Positions 43,360 through 54,186 of a stretch of 62,945 bases of DNA are shown in pieces. The DNA lies in the NCBI GenBank assembly GCA_049999805.1, contig JBNGIO010006337.1:332215-395159 (forward strand), given 5' to 3'. A model generated the notes under the pieces. The model searched no databases. It saw nothing but the letters and a program-made list of their open reading frames with translations, and was not told where the DNA came from. Both the position numbers and the translations under genes were made by a program. The DNA is from Folioceros fuciformis. Taxonomy: Eukaryota > Anthocerotophyta > Anthocerotopsida > Anthocerotales. The number at the start of each line of letters is the position of its first letter. The first letter of the stretch is position 1.

Positions 43360-45993
43360 TTAGAGGTTAGACTGAGCAGGATTAAGCTAACCCCAATTAG
43401 TTGCTAACCAATCTAGTAGTTCAGTTAGCTTAGGTAAAGAAGTGGTCGGTGTTGAGTTATCGAGCTCTATATGAGCTAAACTCATGTGGTGTTAGTTATC
43501 CCAGTTGGGTTCATACTAGACTAGTTCTAGTTATTAGTGAACTTAGGATAGTGTAGAATTATCCCATATTGAACCTGGAAGTTGTGTAGCCCTAAATGTA
43601 CTACTCAAATGGAGACCTCGGACCTCCATAGTAAGACAGTGGTGATGTGTATTGTTTTCATGGTTGTGATCACCAATACCACCCTCTCTTCTCTCCTCTC
43701 CTCTCCTACACTTGCACGTAGATTGGAGTCGATCCTATTGACAGTCGGAATTGGGACGTGGGGGGTACAAGAACTAAGTGCTCCTCTCATCAAACCGGCT
43801 CAATTCCTGGACGGGGGCCTCCTCACTTTTGGTAGTTGGACCCCTAAGTTTGAGAGATGTCTGGGCACATCTCTGCTTACATCTGGTATTAGAGCTGGTC
43901 GATCATGCAGGAGACATGACTCCAAAAAATCGCCAAATATTTGATTGGATTTGTGCCTGATGGTACGAAAGCTCATGACGGACGGTCCAGGAGGAGGAGT
44001 GATCACGGGAGTGGGAGCGTCGTCATTCAGGATAGATGGGAAGTGCGCACGTAAGGTGCAAGGAAAAAGAAGGTGAGAAGCAAAGCAGCTTTCGTGGAGA
44101 AAGAAGGATGAAGAATGTCGAGCTTAATGGAGCAATGATGTTTGACCTAGCAAACGCTCCCATCTTGGTGCAAAAAATGTGTGCTAGCTGCGAATGAGAA
44201 AGTGCAAGCGTGCCAAGGCTAGAGGATTTGAGCTCAAGGAGATCCGTCACCTTGTAGTCATGAGGTCTTGGACCCAACGATGGCAAAGGTCACATCGAGT
44301 GCTGGTAGGAGAAGAGATAGTTGGGTCCGGCATCCGAAAGTAGGTGCATGCATGAGAGCAGGGGCCTGCAATTTTCCAACGAAGGGATAAGTTGCATATT
44401 TGAGCTTGGATTACGTGCGTACACAAGGTCAATGGACGATAGCAGTGTTTCTTCACGGCTCCACCAACGAGCGAGATCCATAGCCGACATGGCCCCAGCT
44501 CTACATGTCGAACTTGCAGTCCGACAAAGTGTGAAGTTGCGAGGTGGACCGGTAGCTAGAGGGGGCGTTAAGAAGAAAATTTCCCATCCTCGCAAATCCC
44601 TCGTTGGGCTTGCACTAGCAATGGGAAGGCAGCTCGTTAGAAACGAGGCCAAGCTGCAAGGAAAGAAGTAGTTGAGGAGGAGGATATTGTGCTTGATCCC
44701 GTGCATATGCCCACGCATGGAGCAATAGAGGCTGAGCCTGCTACGAACTTGGATGTGAACCCCACGTGGGCTCAACACGAGAAGTAGAATTTAGATCCCG
44801 CGTTGAGTCCGAGGTTATGGCTATGATCCAGCGAATGCTACAAGCTCAACAAGAGAAGCACAAAAAATGCGGAGAGGGAGAAGGCCTTACGTGAGATGCT
44901 TCTTGGACATGCCGTTGGCTTAGTCCAAGAAGACTTCCATGTGCCAAGAGATGTGGTGAACGAAGGCGATGGTCCAAGCTTGTTTAAGTTCAAAGCACGT
45001 ATGGAAGCCAAAGCTCAAGCTATTCTACATCAATCATTGCAAGAACAAAAGGAACAGCATGAGAAGTTGGTAGCAAATTTGCTTGCACAAAATGAAGAGA
45101 AGGAGCAAAATTGGAGAAGCATTCTAGCACAAGTCATGCAAAAACCCGCTTTTGGACAAGATAGCATACTAGAGCCTGTTCATGCACAGAATGACAATAG
45201 AGATGGAAGGCTTGCTTCTGCAAACGAGTTGCCCACATTAATTGGGACTCCCATCATCAACACGATCCTGCCAACAACATTGAAAATTTTTCGAGTGCAA
45301 GGATTGGCGTTGGAAGAGGATCCCAAAATTGCTAAGATTGCTAGGCGTCTACAAATTGCAAGGCATGAGAGAGCTCAAGCCGAGGCAGTCACGGACCTTG
45401 CTTCTAGAGAAGGGATGTCGACGAAGGTCCGGATCTAACTTGAAATGATGATATGAGAAAGAGGGCTAAGTTCGAGGTGCTAACATGCCAAGATAGGAGC
45501 CCGAGTAAGTTGCAGGAGTGGATGCAAGCATTCACCACATATTTTGAAGGTGGACTTTGCAGCCCATTACACAAGCCATCTAGCCAGAGGTTGGTGGGAG
45601 AACAGGAAGGAGGCTGGGAAGCGTGGAGAGAAGCTGCCCATACAACCATGGGAGGTGATGAAAGCCGAGCTTCTTCACAACTTCTTGCCCAAGGATCACA
45701 AAGAAAGGTTTTGGTCAGCGTGGTATGCTCTCAAGCATACAGGAACACTTGAAGAATTTCATTTGCAATTCATGAAAGCTATGCTCAAAATACTAGATCT
45801 AGAGGAGGAGGCAAAGCTCGCCAAGTACTGCGATGCCATCAAGCAAGAGTATAAGCTCAGCATTAAGCAACAATGCTGCACCACTATTGAAGAGGCAATT
45901 CAAGCTGAAATGGATGTCGAGAACTACAAAGTCAGGCTAGTTGGATCTGCAATTGTGACAACCCGGCAATTCGGGCAAAGCCAAGGACAATAA
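43360..45993 (+). mobile_element. Gypsy-like LTR element, 5' part with decayed gag
   Basis: A primer-site-like tggtattagagc lies at 43884-43895, just after a ...cttaca end at 43881 that would close a 5' LTR; the LTR's left edge is unclear. Downstream frames give a gag: a coiled, Gln/Lys-rich N-terminal part (44896-45438), then after a stop and a frameshift near 45,550 the retrotransposon gag core (HLARGWWENRKEAG, PWEVMKAELLHNFLPKDHKERFW, LKHTGTLEEFHLQF, 45544-45993). Nothing of protease or polymerase follows, because an antisense copia begins right after. Confidence 0.7.
43884..43895 (+). promoter_or_regulatory. Primer-binding site of the gypsy-like element
   Basis: tggtattagagc differs from the initiator-Met-tRNA site TGGTATCAGAGC at one base. 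Confidence 0.55.
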
Positions 45994-46029
45994 TGTGTGT
46001 TTCACAAACCATAACAAGCTCAAGGAGCC

Positions 46030-47841
46030 AAGTACAACCCCTTTCACTCTTGGAAGATTAAGGTAATAATCAATGCATGTGAACTGTTCGAAATGAGCCC
46101 ATGTGAAATCGGCTTCTCCGAGGTCAACCATCTCGAAGGCTTGGCATAGCTCCCACTTAACCTAGCGCATCAAGGTAAAGGAATTGCTGATTATCCGTAG
46201 GTCATCAACGTATACAGCGATCCATACTTGTGAGTCCCCGACTCCGAGCGTGTATACTTCATGATTTGCCTCGCTCCGTTTCTCGTACATGGAGGAGAAC
46301 ATACCATTCCCCTCCAAGTGATCGGGTCTTCATGGGTCCACATAAGTCGCTGTGCACCAAGTCCAAGTGGTGCTCCGCTTACACTCGAGCAAATCCTCCC
46401 TATGTGAAGGGAGCCTTGTGGTGCTTCCCCAGCACACACCCTTCACAAAACTTCAACTCACTGTCCCCCTGGAGCGTGAGCCCATGGACCATTGTGCGAT
46501 TCGCTAACAATCACATGTCACGGTCTCCTAGGTTCCAAAATCTCTCATGCCACAGTCGGATTGATTCGTTTGCAACCTCGATTTCGGCTATGTTGGCCCT
46601 CTCTCTTGCACGCTGCTCCTCGCTCTTGCTTCCGGTCTCAAGAATGTTGCAAGAAAGTCGGTATAGGTTGTCATCCCCAAGGGTGGGTTTGGCAACCGTA
46701 TCACCATGCGGGTTCTTGATATGCAGCTTGACCTCTTGAATGCCACTTCCAAGCCTATAGCTGTGAGCCTGGACCCTTCCTTGGGAGCTGTGAGATCTGC
46801 TGCCTTTTTTTGATAGTCTCAAACCCTATATCCGACCTTGTCACAGTAGAAACACTTGAATGTGGATGGACTCGATCGCGAGGCTTTGGTCCTCCCATCG
46901 CCTCGTGTTTTGCCTCTACTCATGGAGTTCCCATGAGCGATGAACACTGAGTCTTCTCCGTCAGCTTGCTCCTTCCCTTTCTACTTGCGTCGAGCTGCCT
47001 CCTGCACCAGTCTTGACCAAACGAGTTCTGTGGGCAGTGTGTTGCCTCATGACTCTAATGCGTGTAGGGTTATTAAAGCCCAATGTGCTTAGACTAATGT
47101 GATTAGTCTAATTAAACTAGTGTGATAAGTTTAATTAGACTAATGTAATTAGTCTAATATTAGTGTTTAATTAAGTATCATTAGCTTAAGCTAATCTTTA
47201 GGAAGCTTCCTGCATAGCTTGCTGCTTCCTGCATAGCTTGCTTCCTGTGAGCTTCTTGTGAAGCTTCATTGGGAGCTTTTCTAGGGGGTATTTTAGAGCT
47301 GTGAGAGACATTGTGAGACCTCTCTTTCTCCTCTCCTCTCCTCCTCCCTTCTCTCTTCTCCTTCACCATGCTCCTCAAATGATCCTTTCAATGCGACCAT
47401 CAATGTCTCGTAAGAGGGTGGGAGGCTGACCAGAAGTAAGATGATGAGGACTTTCTCCTTGAAGTTGGCTCCGACAGCTTCTAGCTGCTCATTTTGGGTA
47501 TCCACCTTCGCTAAGTGTTCTTCCATGCTATCTTCTTCCCCCATTCGCAGTGTGACTAGTCGCTTGACTAGGAATACCTCACTCACGGGACTGCCCACCT
47601 CGTACCGCTCCCTCAATCGTTCCCAAACGTCCTTAGAAGTTGAGTGTCTCGAAAGTTCTCGTAACAAATGCTTTGTGATCCCACTATTTCCATTTCGGCC
47701 TTTGTAGATTTCCATTCCATTATAGAGAACGGAGCTCACAATACATTCAAAGTGAAGGATGCTATGAGGCCAAGCAGAAAAAAAAGAGCAGTGATCAAAG
47801 AGTACATAACGGTCAAAAAGGAGACCGACACGGAGTAACAA
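46030..47841 (-). pseudogene. Copia-4: decayed antisense copia fragments
   Basis: Read on the minus strand from right to left: gag core (SKDVWERLRERYEVGS, MEEHLAKVDTQNEQL, LPPSYETLMVALKG, 47370-47841), a gap, the rest of gag with a zinc-knuckle start C-F-Y-C-D-K-V-G-Y (about 46,840), the pre-integrase motif LWHERFWNLGDRDM (about 46,520), the integrase start H-H-K-A-P-F and H-S-D-L-C-G-P-M (about 46,350-46,430), then a jump to reverse transcriptase A-V-Y-V-D-D-L-R (about 46,215) ending in D-L-G-E-A-D-F near 46,090. Most of integrase and half of RT are deleted. A 300-bp foreign segment interrupts gag. Confidence 0.8.
47055..47368. mobile_element. Insertion of about 300 bp in copia-4 gag
   Basis: Gag reading stops at A-L-K-G-S-F-E-E-H (47370) and resumes at L-P-T-E-L-V-W (47,035). 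The DNA between is of another type: repeats of agtctaattaaact and actaatgtgattag, gcttcctgcatagcttg twice, and a long pyrimidine tract. It could be a solo LTR or a small non-autonomous element; exact ends and a target duplication were not resolved. Confidence 0.45.
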
Positions 47842-48976
47842 TGGGAAAGGTACAGCCCAACGAGGTGTGTCTTTGCACCCCTTAAATACGGAGCATGGTG
47901 CGCACTGCCCTGCAAATCCTGGAAGTACATCAATATGTGGTATCTTCCATAAACTTCATCTGGTGAATTGCGCCGTGATTGAGAACGTCAGCTGCAGCTG
48001 GAAAATCTCCTCCAACACCCCACACCAGTTGCTGTCTTGAGAGCAGGTACTGCGCTGAGTGAGCAATACACCGTGGGCATTTTTGGAAGGAGATGAGCAG
48101 CTACAAGTTGAAAGAAAAGTAGAACCTGCCACTAGCCTGCAGGGGCGCATCACAACCGAATGCTGAAAAGATCATGCAAAATTAAGCGAGCCCTGTAGAG
48201 CAGCCGTGGGGAATTCTAAGCGGCTGAGCCCCAAGTTGCAAGGAGCCCTAGATTGCTCCCAGCTGGCTAGATTGCGTGAGTAATCTAGCCAGCTGTGAGT
48301 CTGCTCTCGGAATGACGGCAGGTGATGAAAACCGTGTTGTGGATTGTATATCCCTGGGACGGGATGACTTTGTGTGATCGGAGGGATTGTGGCACACTGA
48401 AAATATTGCAGAAACGCAAAAGTATGCATCTGGATTGGTTGCGTTCAATCCAGATGCCATCTGGACGCGCGGCTATGGTGGTATACACTGAAAGATTTTC
48501 GCCGCTCGGTTTGGATACGGTGCTACATGTTCATAACATGAGGACCGTTGTGCCCTGGTAGCAAGCTCAGTGCACAATGTGTGGACTCGGCAAAGAATGA
48601 TCCTCCTCTAACACTGACCGTGACAATGTGTCACCTACAAAAGAATGCATGCATGCATGGGTGCAACTTTTACTGAACTCAGCAATCTTGGGCGGTAGCG
48701 CTACCACTCGCCGCAGGTTGTGCACACACGAGCTCGCAATCGCTGCAATGCCCAAGATTGCTGCGCCATACACGCACGTGAGGCAGGTAGGAGAGACGAT
48801 TAAAAGCTGGACGGACGCTGTTGCAGCAACGATATTGCATACATGGACGCACTGCAGCAGACGTGTGGGAGACCCTGATCCGGAGTTGGCCACACCATTG
48901 TTCCCCATTGCTGCGTCAAGCTACGCTGGCGGTCCTCACCTGCATGTAGCGGCACACGGATCATGGATGCAAATGA

Positions 48977-49423
48977 TCAGCAAGTCTTGGGAACGGTAGT
49001 GCTGCAACTGCCCGGGTTGCTGGGAGGAGGTGGCGACGGAGTGGCAGGCTTCTTGGAGTATCTGGCGGGCTGCTTGGCTGCTCCCCCGTTGCGTCCGTCG
49101 ACGTCCACCATCAGCTGCGCCACGTTGGTCCAGGGCATGGAAGGAGGCGCCTCTGGTCGTTTCCACGTCCTTGCGGAAATCAGCTTACGCAAGTCCAGGA
49201 CGACCGAGTCGGGGCCTCCGCTCGGCGTCCGTGGTTGAGCGGCATGACGTGGGTCCCCGACCGGGACCACGACCGAGGGCTGGGGCTCCGGATCCTTCGC
49301 TGTAGGAGCTAGCATTTGCATGCTGCGCCTTGCGGCCATCCCCTGGTCGCAGAAGCTCGCCAGGAGCAGGCAGAGCAGAAGCACGGGGACGCAATTATAT
49401 CCTCCACTGCACTTGCCCGCCAT
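48977..49423 (-). CDS. Small secreted protein B, 148 aa (paralogue of 34851-35297)
   Basis: Same length as copy A with no indels. The signal peptide is kept (VPVLLLCLLLASFC). Changes are confined to the first half: a Cys for Gly at residue 10 and several in the RRSMQMLAPT and SVVVPV stretches. The C-terminal 95 residues match exactly, including the ISARTWKRP and MPWTNVAQLM blocks, the SPPPPSN spacer and the two-Cys tail. Over the last 290 coding bases I find about one difference, whereas the upstream flanks differ at several percent, which suggests selection or gene conversion on the coding part. Function unknown. Confidence 0.55.
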   Translation of the reverse strand: MAGKCSGGYNCVPVLLLCLLLASFCDQGMAARRSMQMLAPTAKDPEPQPSVVVPVGDPRHAAQPRTPSGGPDSVVLDLRKLISARTWKRPEAPPSMPWTNVAQLMVDVDGRNGGAAKQPARYSKKPATPSPPPPSNPGSCSTTVPKTC

Positions 49424-50449
49424 GCTTTCAGATTCGTGAACCCCGAAATTCCGGCGACTCCGAAACTGGGACGTTGTTCGGCAATGAAGCCCAGTGGCAG
49501 AACTGAAAAACAGGAATGTTACAGTGCCCGATCCAAGTCCAATGCAGGCGTAGGCCCTTCAGCGCGCTGGCAGCTACGGTGAGAAATAGGTGGAAGGTCA
49601 CAGGTGCGCGCAGGTCGCATCGCATTCGAATCCGGATTGCGGATACCACTACTCTCGGACTCTTGCTTCGTTGCTGGCTTCCTTGCTGGCTGGCTGCTTG
49701 TGCGTTGCTTTGCAGTGGTGAGCCGTGTGCAGGCGATTGAGAATGGGGAAGCGCACCTGGCATCCTGCGTTATTAAGGACAACAGAAAGTCAGCGCCATG
49801 CGCGTCCAACGCTAGACTCTGGCGCACCCGTACTACACCCGGGTGAGAGGGTGTGGGGTCCGGTCTGGTCAGGAGACTCACCCGTCGCATGGCCTCCGAT
49901 TCGGGGTCCAGTCCGGTGGATAAACTACCGGAACCCAGTGTTGATTACTCCTTATGTTGCGACACGGCGTGGCATGGCCCCCACGACTTCCATGCCACTC
50001 ACATACATTATAATAATATGGGCATGCATCCTCGTTCATGGTGTGCGGGGGCTCATGTCAACGAGCGCGGAAGACTGGGCGTCGTAGCGCTGTGCAATTT
50101 CCGTTGGCCAGGACTGGAGACTGGAGTCTGGAGACAGGATTCGCGACGGCGGGCTGCGCAGACCTCCAGCGGACCGATACTGCAAAGTACTTCCCACCCT
50201 GATTCCCCGTTCGGACACCGGGACCCCGTGACCTGCTGGCATGTGCCGACGCCCATATTCGCGGTGAGCGAGCCAATCGGGCTTACAGGGTACCCTTGAA
50301 GCCCTCCCATTCGCCACAGTGTAGATATGTAGATCATTTCTTCATTCAAATATCGTATCTTACATTCACTGTATGTACAGCATGAGTATGTCCTTTACAT
50401 TACAATATTAGACAACATAAGAATAGTGATATTGTTGTGATATATATTG

Positions 50450-50815
50450 AGAAAGAGCAGAAATTTCCATCTACCCAAAGATGGGGAGGAAGAACCAAGA
50501 AAGAGGACAAAAGGTCAAAAGGGACTAGCTCATCAAATATATTATGATGATTATATGATGCAAAATAATAAAAGGTCTCTTGAAATAACAAAAGGTCTAC
50601 AACAACCGGTGACGGTGACGAAGAAGATGTGTGAATCTCCACCTGTTGCTTTGCTCTTTTACAAACGTGCTGCATTTGTCAACACCTTTTAAAAACCTAA
50701 AGAAGATCATCATTGTGGAAAGAAGAAGAACCTCATCCCTATGACTATGATATAGAAGTTCTTACCCATGGCCTTAGAGGTTTGGAGACTAAGTAGATGA
50801 AAATATGCTCGTCTT
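50450..50815 (-). pseudogene. Decayed 3' end of the RT-like element in block B
   Basis: atttccatctaccc, aaaggtcaaaaggg, gacgaagaagatg, gtttggagactaag and gaaaatatgctcgtcttacaa match 21058-21460 in order, so the remnant reaches a little further upstream than in block A. Confidence 0.65.
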
Positions 50816-51115
50816 ACAAGAGAGAATATTTATAGACTTTTGGTAGTCACAGAAAACCTAAACCAGAGAATACTTACAAGGGAGAATATTTACAAACTTT
50901 TGGTGGTCATAGAAAACCTAAACCAGAGAATACTTACAAGGGAGAATATTTACAGACTTTTGGTAGTCACAGAAAACCTAATTATAAGGGAGAATATTTA
51001 CAGACTTTTGGTAGTCACAGAAAACCTAAACCATAGAATACTTAAAAGGGAGAATATCTACAGACTTTTGGTAGTCACAGAAAACCTAAACCATAAAATA
51101 CTTATGGACTATGGA
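50816..51115. repeat. 60-bp tandem repeat, about five units
   Basis: The unit is acaagggagaatatttacag, acttttggtagtcacagaaa, acctaaaccagagaatactt; one unit is shortened (aattata). It grows out of the end of the RT-like remnant, whose own sequence (agaatacttatggactttgg at 21.45 kb) resembles part of the unit. Confidence 0.9.
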
Positions 51116-51598
51116 AATCACTCAAAACCTAAATTAGAGTCATTCGAGTATCCAATATGGCCCTCTTCATTATAAAGACTTTCTTTATGAGTTTTGTAGA
51201 GTATATGATTATGTCTATGATTATCATAGATCCCTTAAGTGATTTTTCATAACTTTAAATTACATTAGCATAAGCTATATGTAAGGGAGAGGTTTCCCAT
51301 GGATCTCATGATTTGGAGCTAGCAAGTTACAAACTTTGGAAAACTCTACATTGGGGGTGTGTTACATGGTAGGTAAGGAGGTATTTTTACGCCTCATCAG
51401 TTGTAGTCCTATAATTCAACTTTGGGAGCACTTCGAAGCATATTTTTCCCTATTAACTTAGGATTGCTTGGAATGGAAAAGTTTGGTAATCAATCTAAAT
51501 CAATCTAGGAATGTTTGACTTAGTTGATTTTTGCTAAGGACAGTTCGAAGGAGGGGGCATATGGAAGGCAGGTCTCTGGTCCCACGGTAGGTAGTGAG
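51116..51598. other. No recognisable gene
   Basis: AT-rich DNA up to the target duplication of copia-3. Confidence 0.4.
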
Positions 51599-51603
51599 GG
51601 GTA

Positions 51604-51840
51604 TAGCTTGAAGAGGATCGATAGCGTAGGAAAAAATATGAATAGAATGTATATTTTTGTGTATAATGTGAGTGTGTGAGGGCCTTTATGGCCGTGTCCC
51701 GTGAACCTGTACGACGGTTGACGGGTGATCGTTATTTAGGGCACGGTTCGTGCCTGTTCGTATTCTATGTGCATAATTAACCTAAGGACTACGCTTAGCG
51801 CCCGGAAGCGGGATATATTAAGGGCAGCCGTATTTCGTTA
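51604..51840 (-). repeat. Copia-3 3' LTR
   Basis: 237 bp; on the element strand it begins TAACGAAATACGG and ends ...CTTCAAGCTA. Confidence 0.92.
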
Positions 51841-51850
51841 CCCCCACTTA
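51841..51850 (-). promoter_or_regulatory. Copia-3 polypurine tract
   Basis: taagtggggg on the element strand, touching the 3' LTR. Confidence 0.8.
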
Positions 51851-51945
51851 TTCCACATTCCCGCCGTCGTGAACTAGTTTACGCCGCAGCCTCTTGCCGT
51901 CCTCAGTCTTTCGCATACTTTCCGCCTGCAGAACGGATCGCAGCT

Positions 51946-52327
51946 ATGCTGAGTGTTGGCGGCATTTCTCACTTGGATGGCACCTTTGTTCCATTGATCC
52001 TACTGCTGGTACTGGTCGGCGTCGCTGCCTGGGAGCAAAAGAGATTTGCCCGAGAGGTGTTCGGTGCTTCATGCAGCTTGTAGGCCAATTGATCTTGGCA
52101 GGGAGGAACAGCTGCGCAAGAAGATGAGGTTGTTGCATGCTCAGTTGCGGCGGCTCAGGGGATTGCCTCCCACTACTGATGAGGAGGATTTCCGCAAGCT
52201 GTTGCCGTGTCCAGGCCTTGAGATGATTCTTGATGCTGCTGATTGTGATCCAGAGGGTAACCTGGTCTTTAGGTATGCTCCGTTCTGGAGAAGTCCTGAA
52301 GTGGAGGCGAAGATGGCAGGATTGTAG
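51946..52327 (+). CDS. Antisense ORF inside copia-3, possibly spliced
   Basis: The plus strand, opposite to the element, holds ATG 51946 followed by a hydrophobic stretch FVPLILLLVLVGVAAW and a basic tail KRFARE, then a stop at about 52,081. A second open stretch ends at 52327 and begins EQLRKKMRLLHAQLRRLRG, followed by an acidic, Pro-rich tail. A donor GAG|GTGTTC at 52057 and an acceptor ending at 52105 would join them in phase (intron of 49 nt, short for a plant), giving a membrane-anchored protein of about 110 aa. It is either an element-encoded antisense gene, which some plant LTR elements have between pol and the 3' LTR, or a captured host fragment. No family recognised. Confidence 0.4.
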
Positions 52328-52467
52328 TTTTTCTTCCCTGCGCACACACAGGAGTAAAGGAAGGTAGCAATTCTCTCGTGCGTGTCAATCTTTCCCCCAC
52401 TGTCTGTGACAAGACTAACCCTCTGTTTGTGCATGTGCGTGCCTGTGCTGTGCAGGTGTGCAAGAAG

Positions 52468-54159
52468 TCAAGAACTTGGTTGGGTGTCGAGCCCCAGACC
52501 CTTGCAGTGAGCAATGTGCCTATCTTTTGGGAGTGACTTAGTGAGTAGGTCTGCCACGTTTTGCTCTGTGGGTACGTAGACTAGGTCAATTTCTCCGGAG
52601 GTCACTGTCTGCCTGATATAGTGCTGTTTGATGGCTATGTGCCTAGTCCGAGAGTGGTGCACTGGATTCCTGGACAAGGCTATGGCTGACTAGTTGTCGC
52701 AGTACACAGTCGTGGCTCCGGGTTGAGGAAAACCCACAGAAGCCATGAACAGGCGATTGTAGACAGTTTCTTGAGCGGCTGCAATGGTGGCCGTGTATTC
52801 TGCCTCGGTGCTAGAGAGTGCGACCACAGTCTGCTTCTTTGAAGTCCAGCTGACTGCTCCGCCAGAGAGGATTGTACAATTGGCAGTGATTGAGTCTTCA
52901 TCACTTGCCCAATCAGAGTCAGAGTAGCAGATGAGTAGTGGAAACTTTCCTTGTGATTTGTATTTGAGTCCAAGATGCTGCGTTCCCTTCAGATAGCGTA
53001 GGGCTCTCTTAACTCCTGTCCAGTGTGCAATGCCGGGGTCAGCAAGAAACCTAGAGAAGACTCGTGCAGCCGGAGCTACATCAGGCCTTGTCCATCCGCT
53101 GATCCAGATAAGGCATCCCGTTAGCATACTGTAGGGTTTCTTTGCCATTTCCATCTTTTCTGCTTCTGTCTTTGGACTCTGGTCTGTGGAGAACTTCTCT
53201 CCCACAGCCATGAGAGTGATAGCTGGCTTGCAGTCTGTCATAGTGAATCTTTCTAGCATTTGCCTTACGTAATGTGGTTGGTGGCAGAATATACTGCTCT
53301 TGTCTGGACTGATGACAATCTGTATGCCTAGGAAGAAAGTGAGCTGTCCCAAATCCGTCATGGAAAATTCAGCAGTGAGAATGGACTTAACTTTCTTCAT
53401 GATGTCAGGGGAATTGGCAAATATCAGTGCATCATCGACGTACAGTGCTAAAATGGCAAACATCTGCCCTTGCCTCAGGATGTAGACGTTTGTGTCAGCA
53501 TCGCTCTGACTGAATCCGGATTTGACCAGGTAAGCATGAATCTTTTGGTACCAGATCCTTGGAGCTTGTTTTAAGCCGTACAGGCTCTTTCTCAACTTGC
53601 ATACCTTGTGTGGTTCTGACTTGCTGACATAACCCTCAGGCTGGGTGATGTACATCTCCTCGTCTATTTCACCATGCAGGAAAGCGGTCTTGACGTCCAT
53701 TTGGTGAATATCCAGTTTGCATTCAGCAGCCAAGGCAAAGAGCATCCTTACAGAAGAGGCTCGTACAACAGGTGAGAATGTTTCATGGAAGTCCAGTCCC
53801 TCGACCTGCTTGTATCCATGAACAACGTATCTTGCCTTGTATCTGGCCACTGACCCATCGGGGTTTAACTTTTTCTTGAACACCCACTTTCCCGTGAGTG
53901 GTTTGCGTCCTGGAGGCAGGTCTACCAGCTCCCAAGTCTGGTTATCGATGAGAGACTGGTATTCAGAGTCTATGCCTACCTTCCAGAGCTTGCCTTCTGG
54001 GGAGGACAGTGCCTCCTTCAGTGTAGTAGGTTCTCCAAGGTCCTGAGCTGCTATCAGGGCGCGTGCAACATAATTATGAGGTATGTGCAAGTCCTGAACT
54101 CCAGGAGCATCTGAGCTGGCTGCAAAGTTTGCATGCAGTCTTCGGTGCTCTTCATCCAA
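52468..54159 (-). pseudogene. Copia-3 reverse transcriptase and RNase H
   Basis: Continues the gag-integrase frame after the TAG at 54187-54189. It contains WVFKKKLNPDGS, the FHETFSPVVR block, MDVKTAFLHGE, GLKQAPR, YVDD (53431-53442) and the RNase H part SDSDWASD and LSSTEAEY. A second in-frame TAG at 52690-52692 falls within Y-C-D-N-x-S-A, where the family has Gln, and the frame then runs on through RTRHIAIKQHYIR and VADLLTKSL to the stop at 52468. Apart from the two TAG codons the frame is intact. Confidence 0.93.
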
Positions 54160-54186
54160 TTCATAGCTCAGTGGTTTGTGTGTCCA

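Larger units (their letters stand above)
48018..50815. repeat. Duplicated block, copy B (partner at 33924-36700)
   Basis: Same order as copy A, including the secreted-protein gene. Compared with copy A it holds two perfect hairpins (48260-48295 and 48426-48457) and a single copy of the segment that is doubled in A. Confidence 0.9.
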
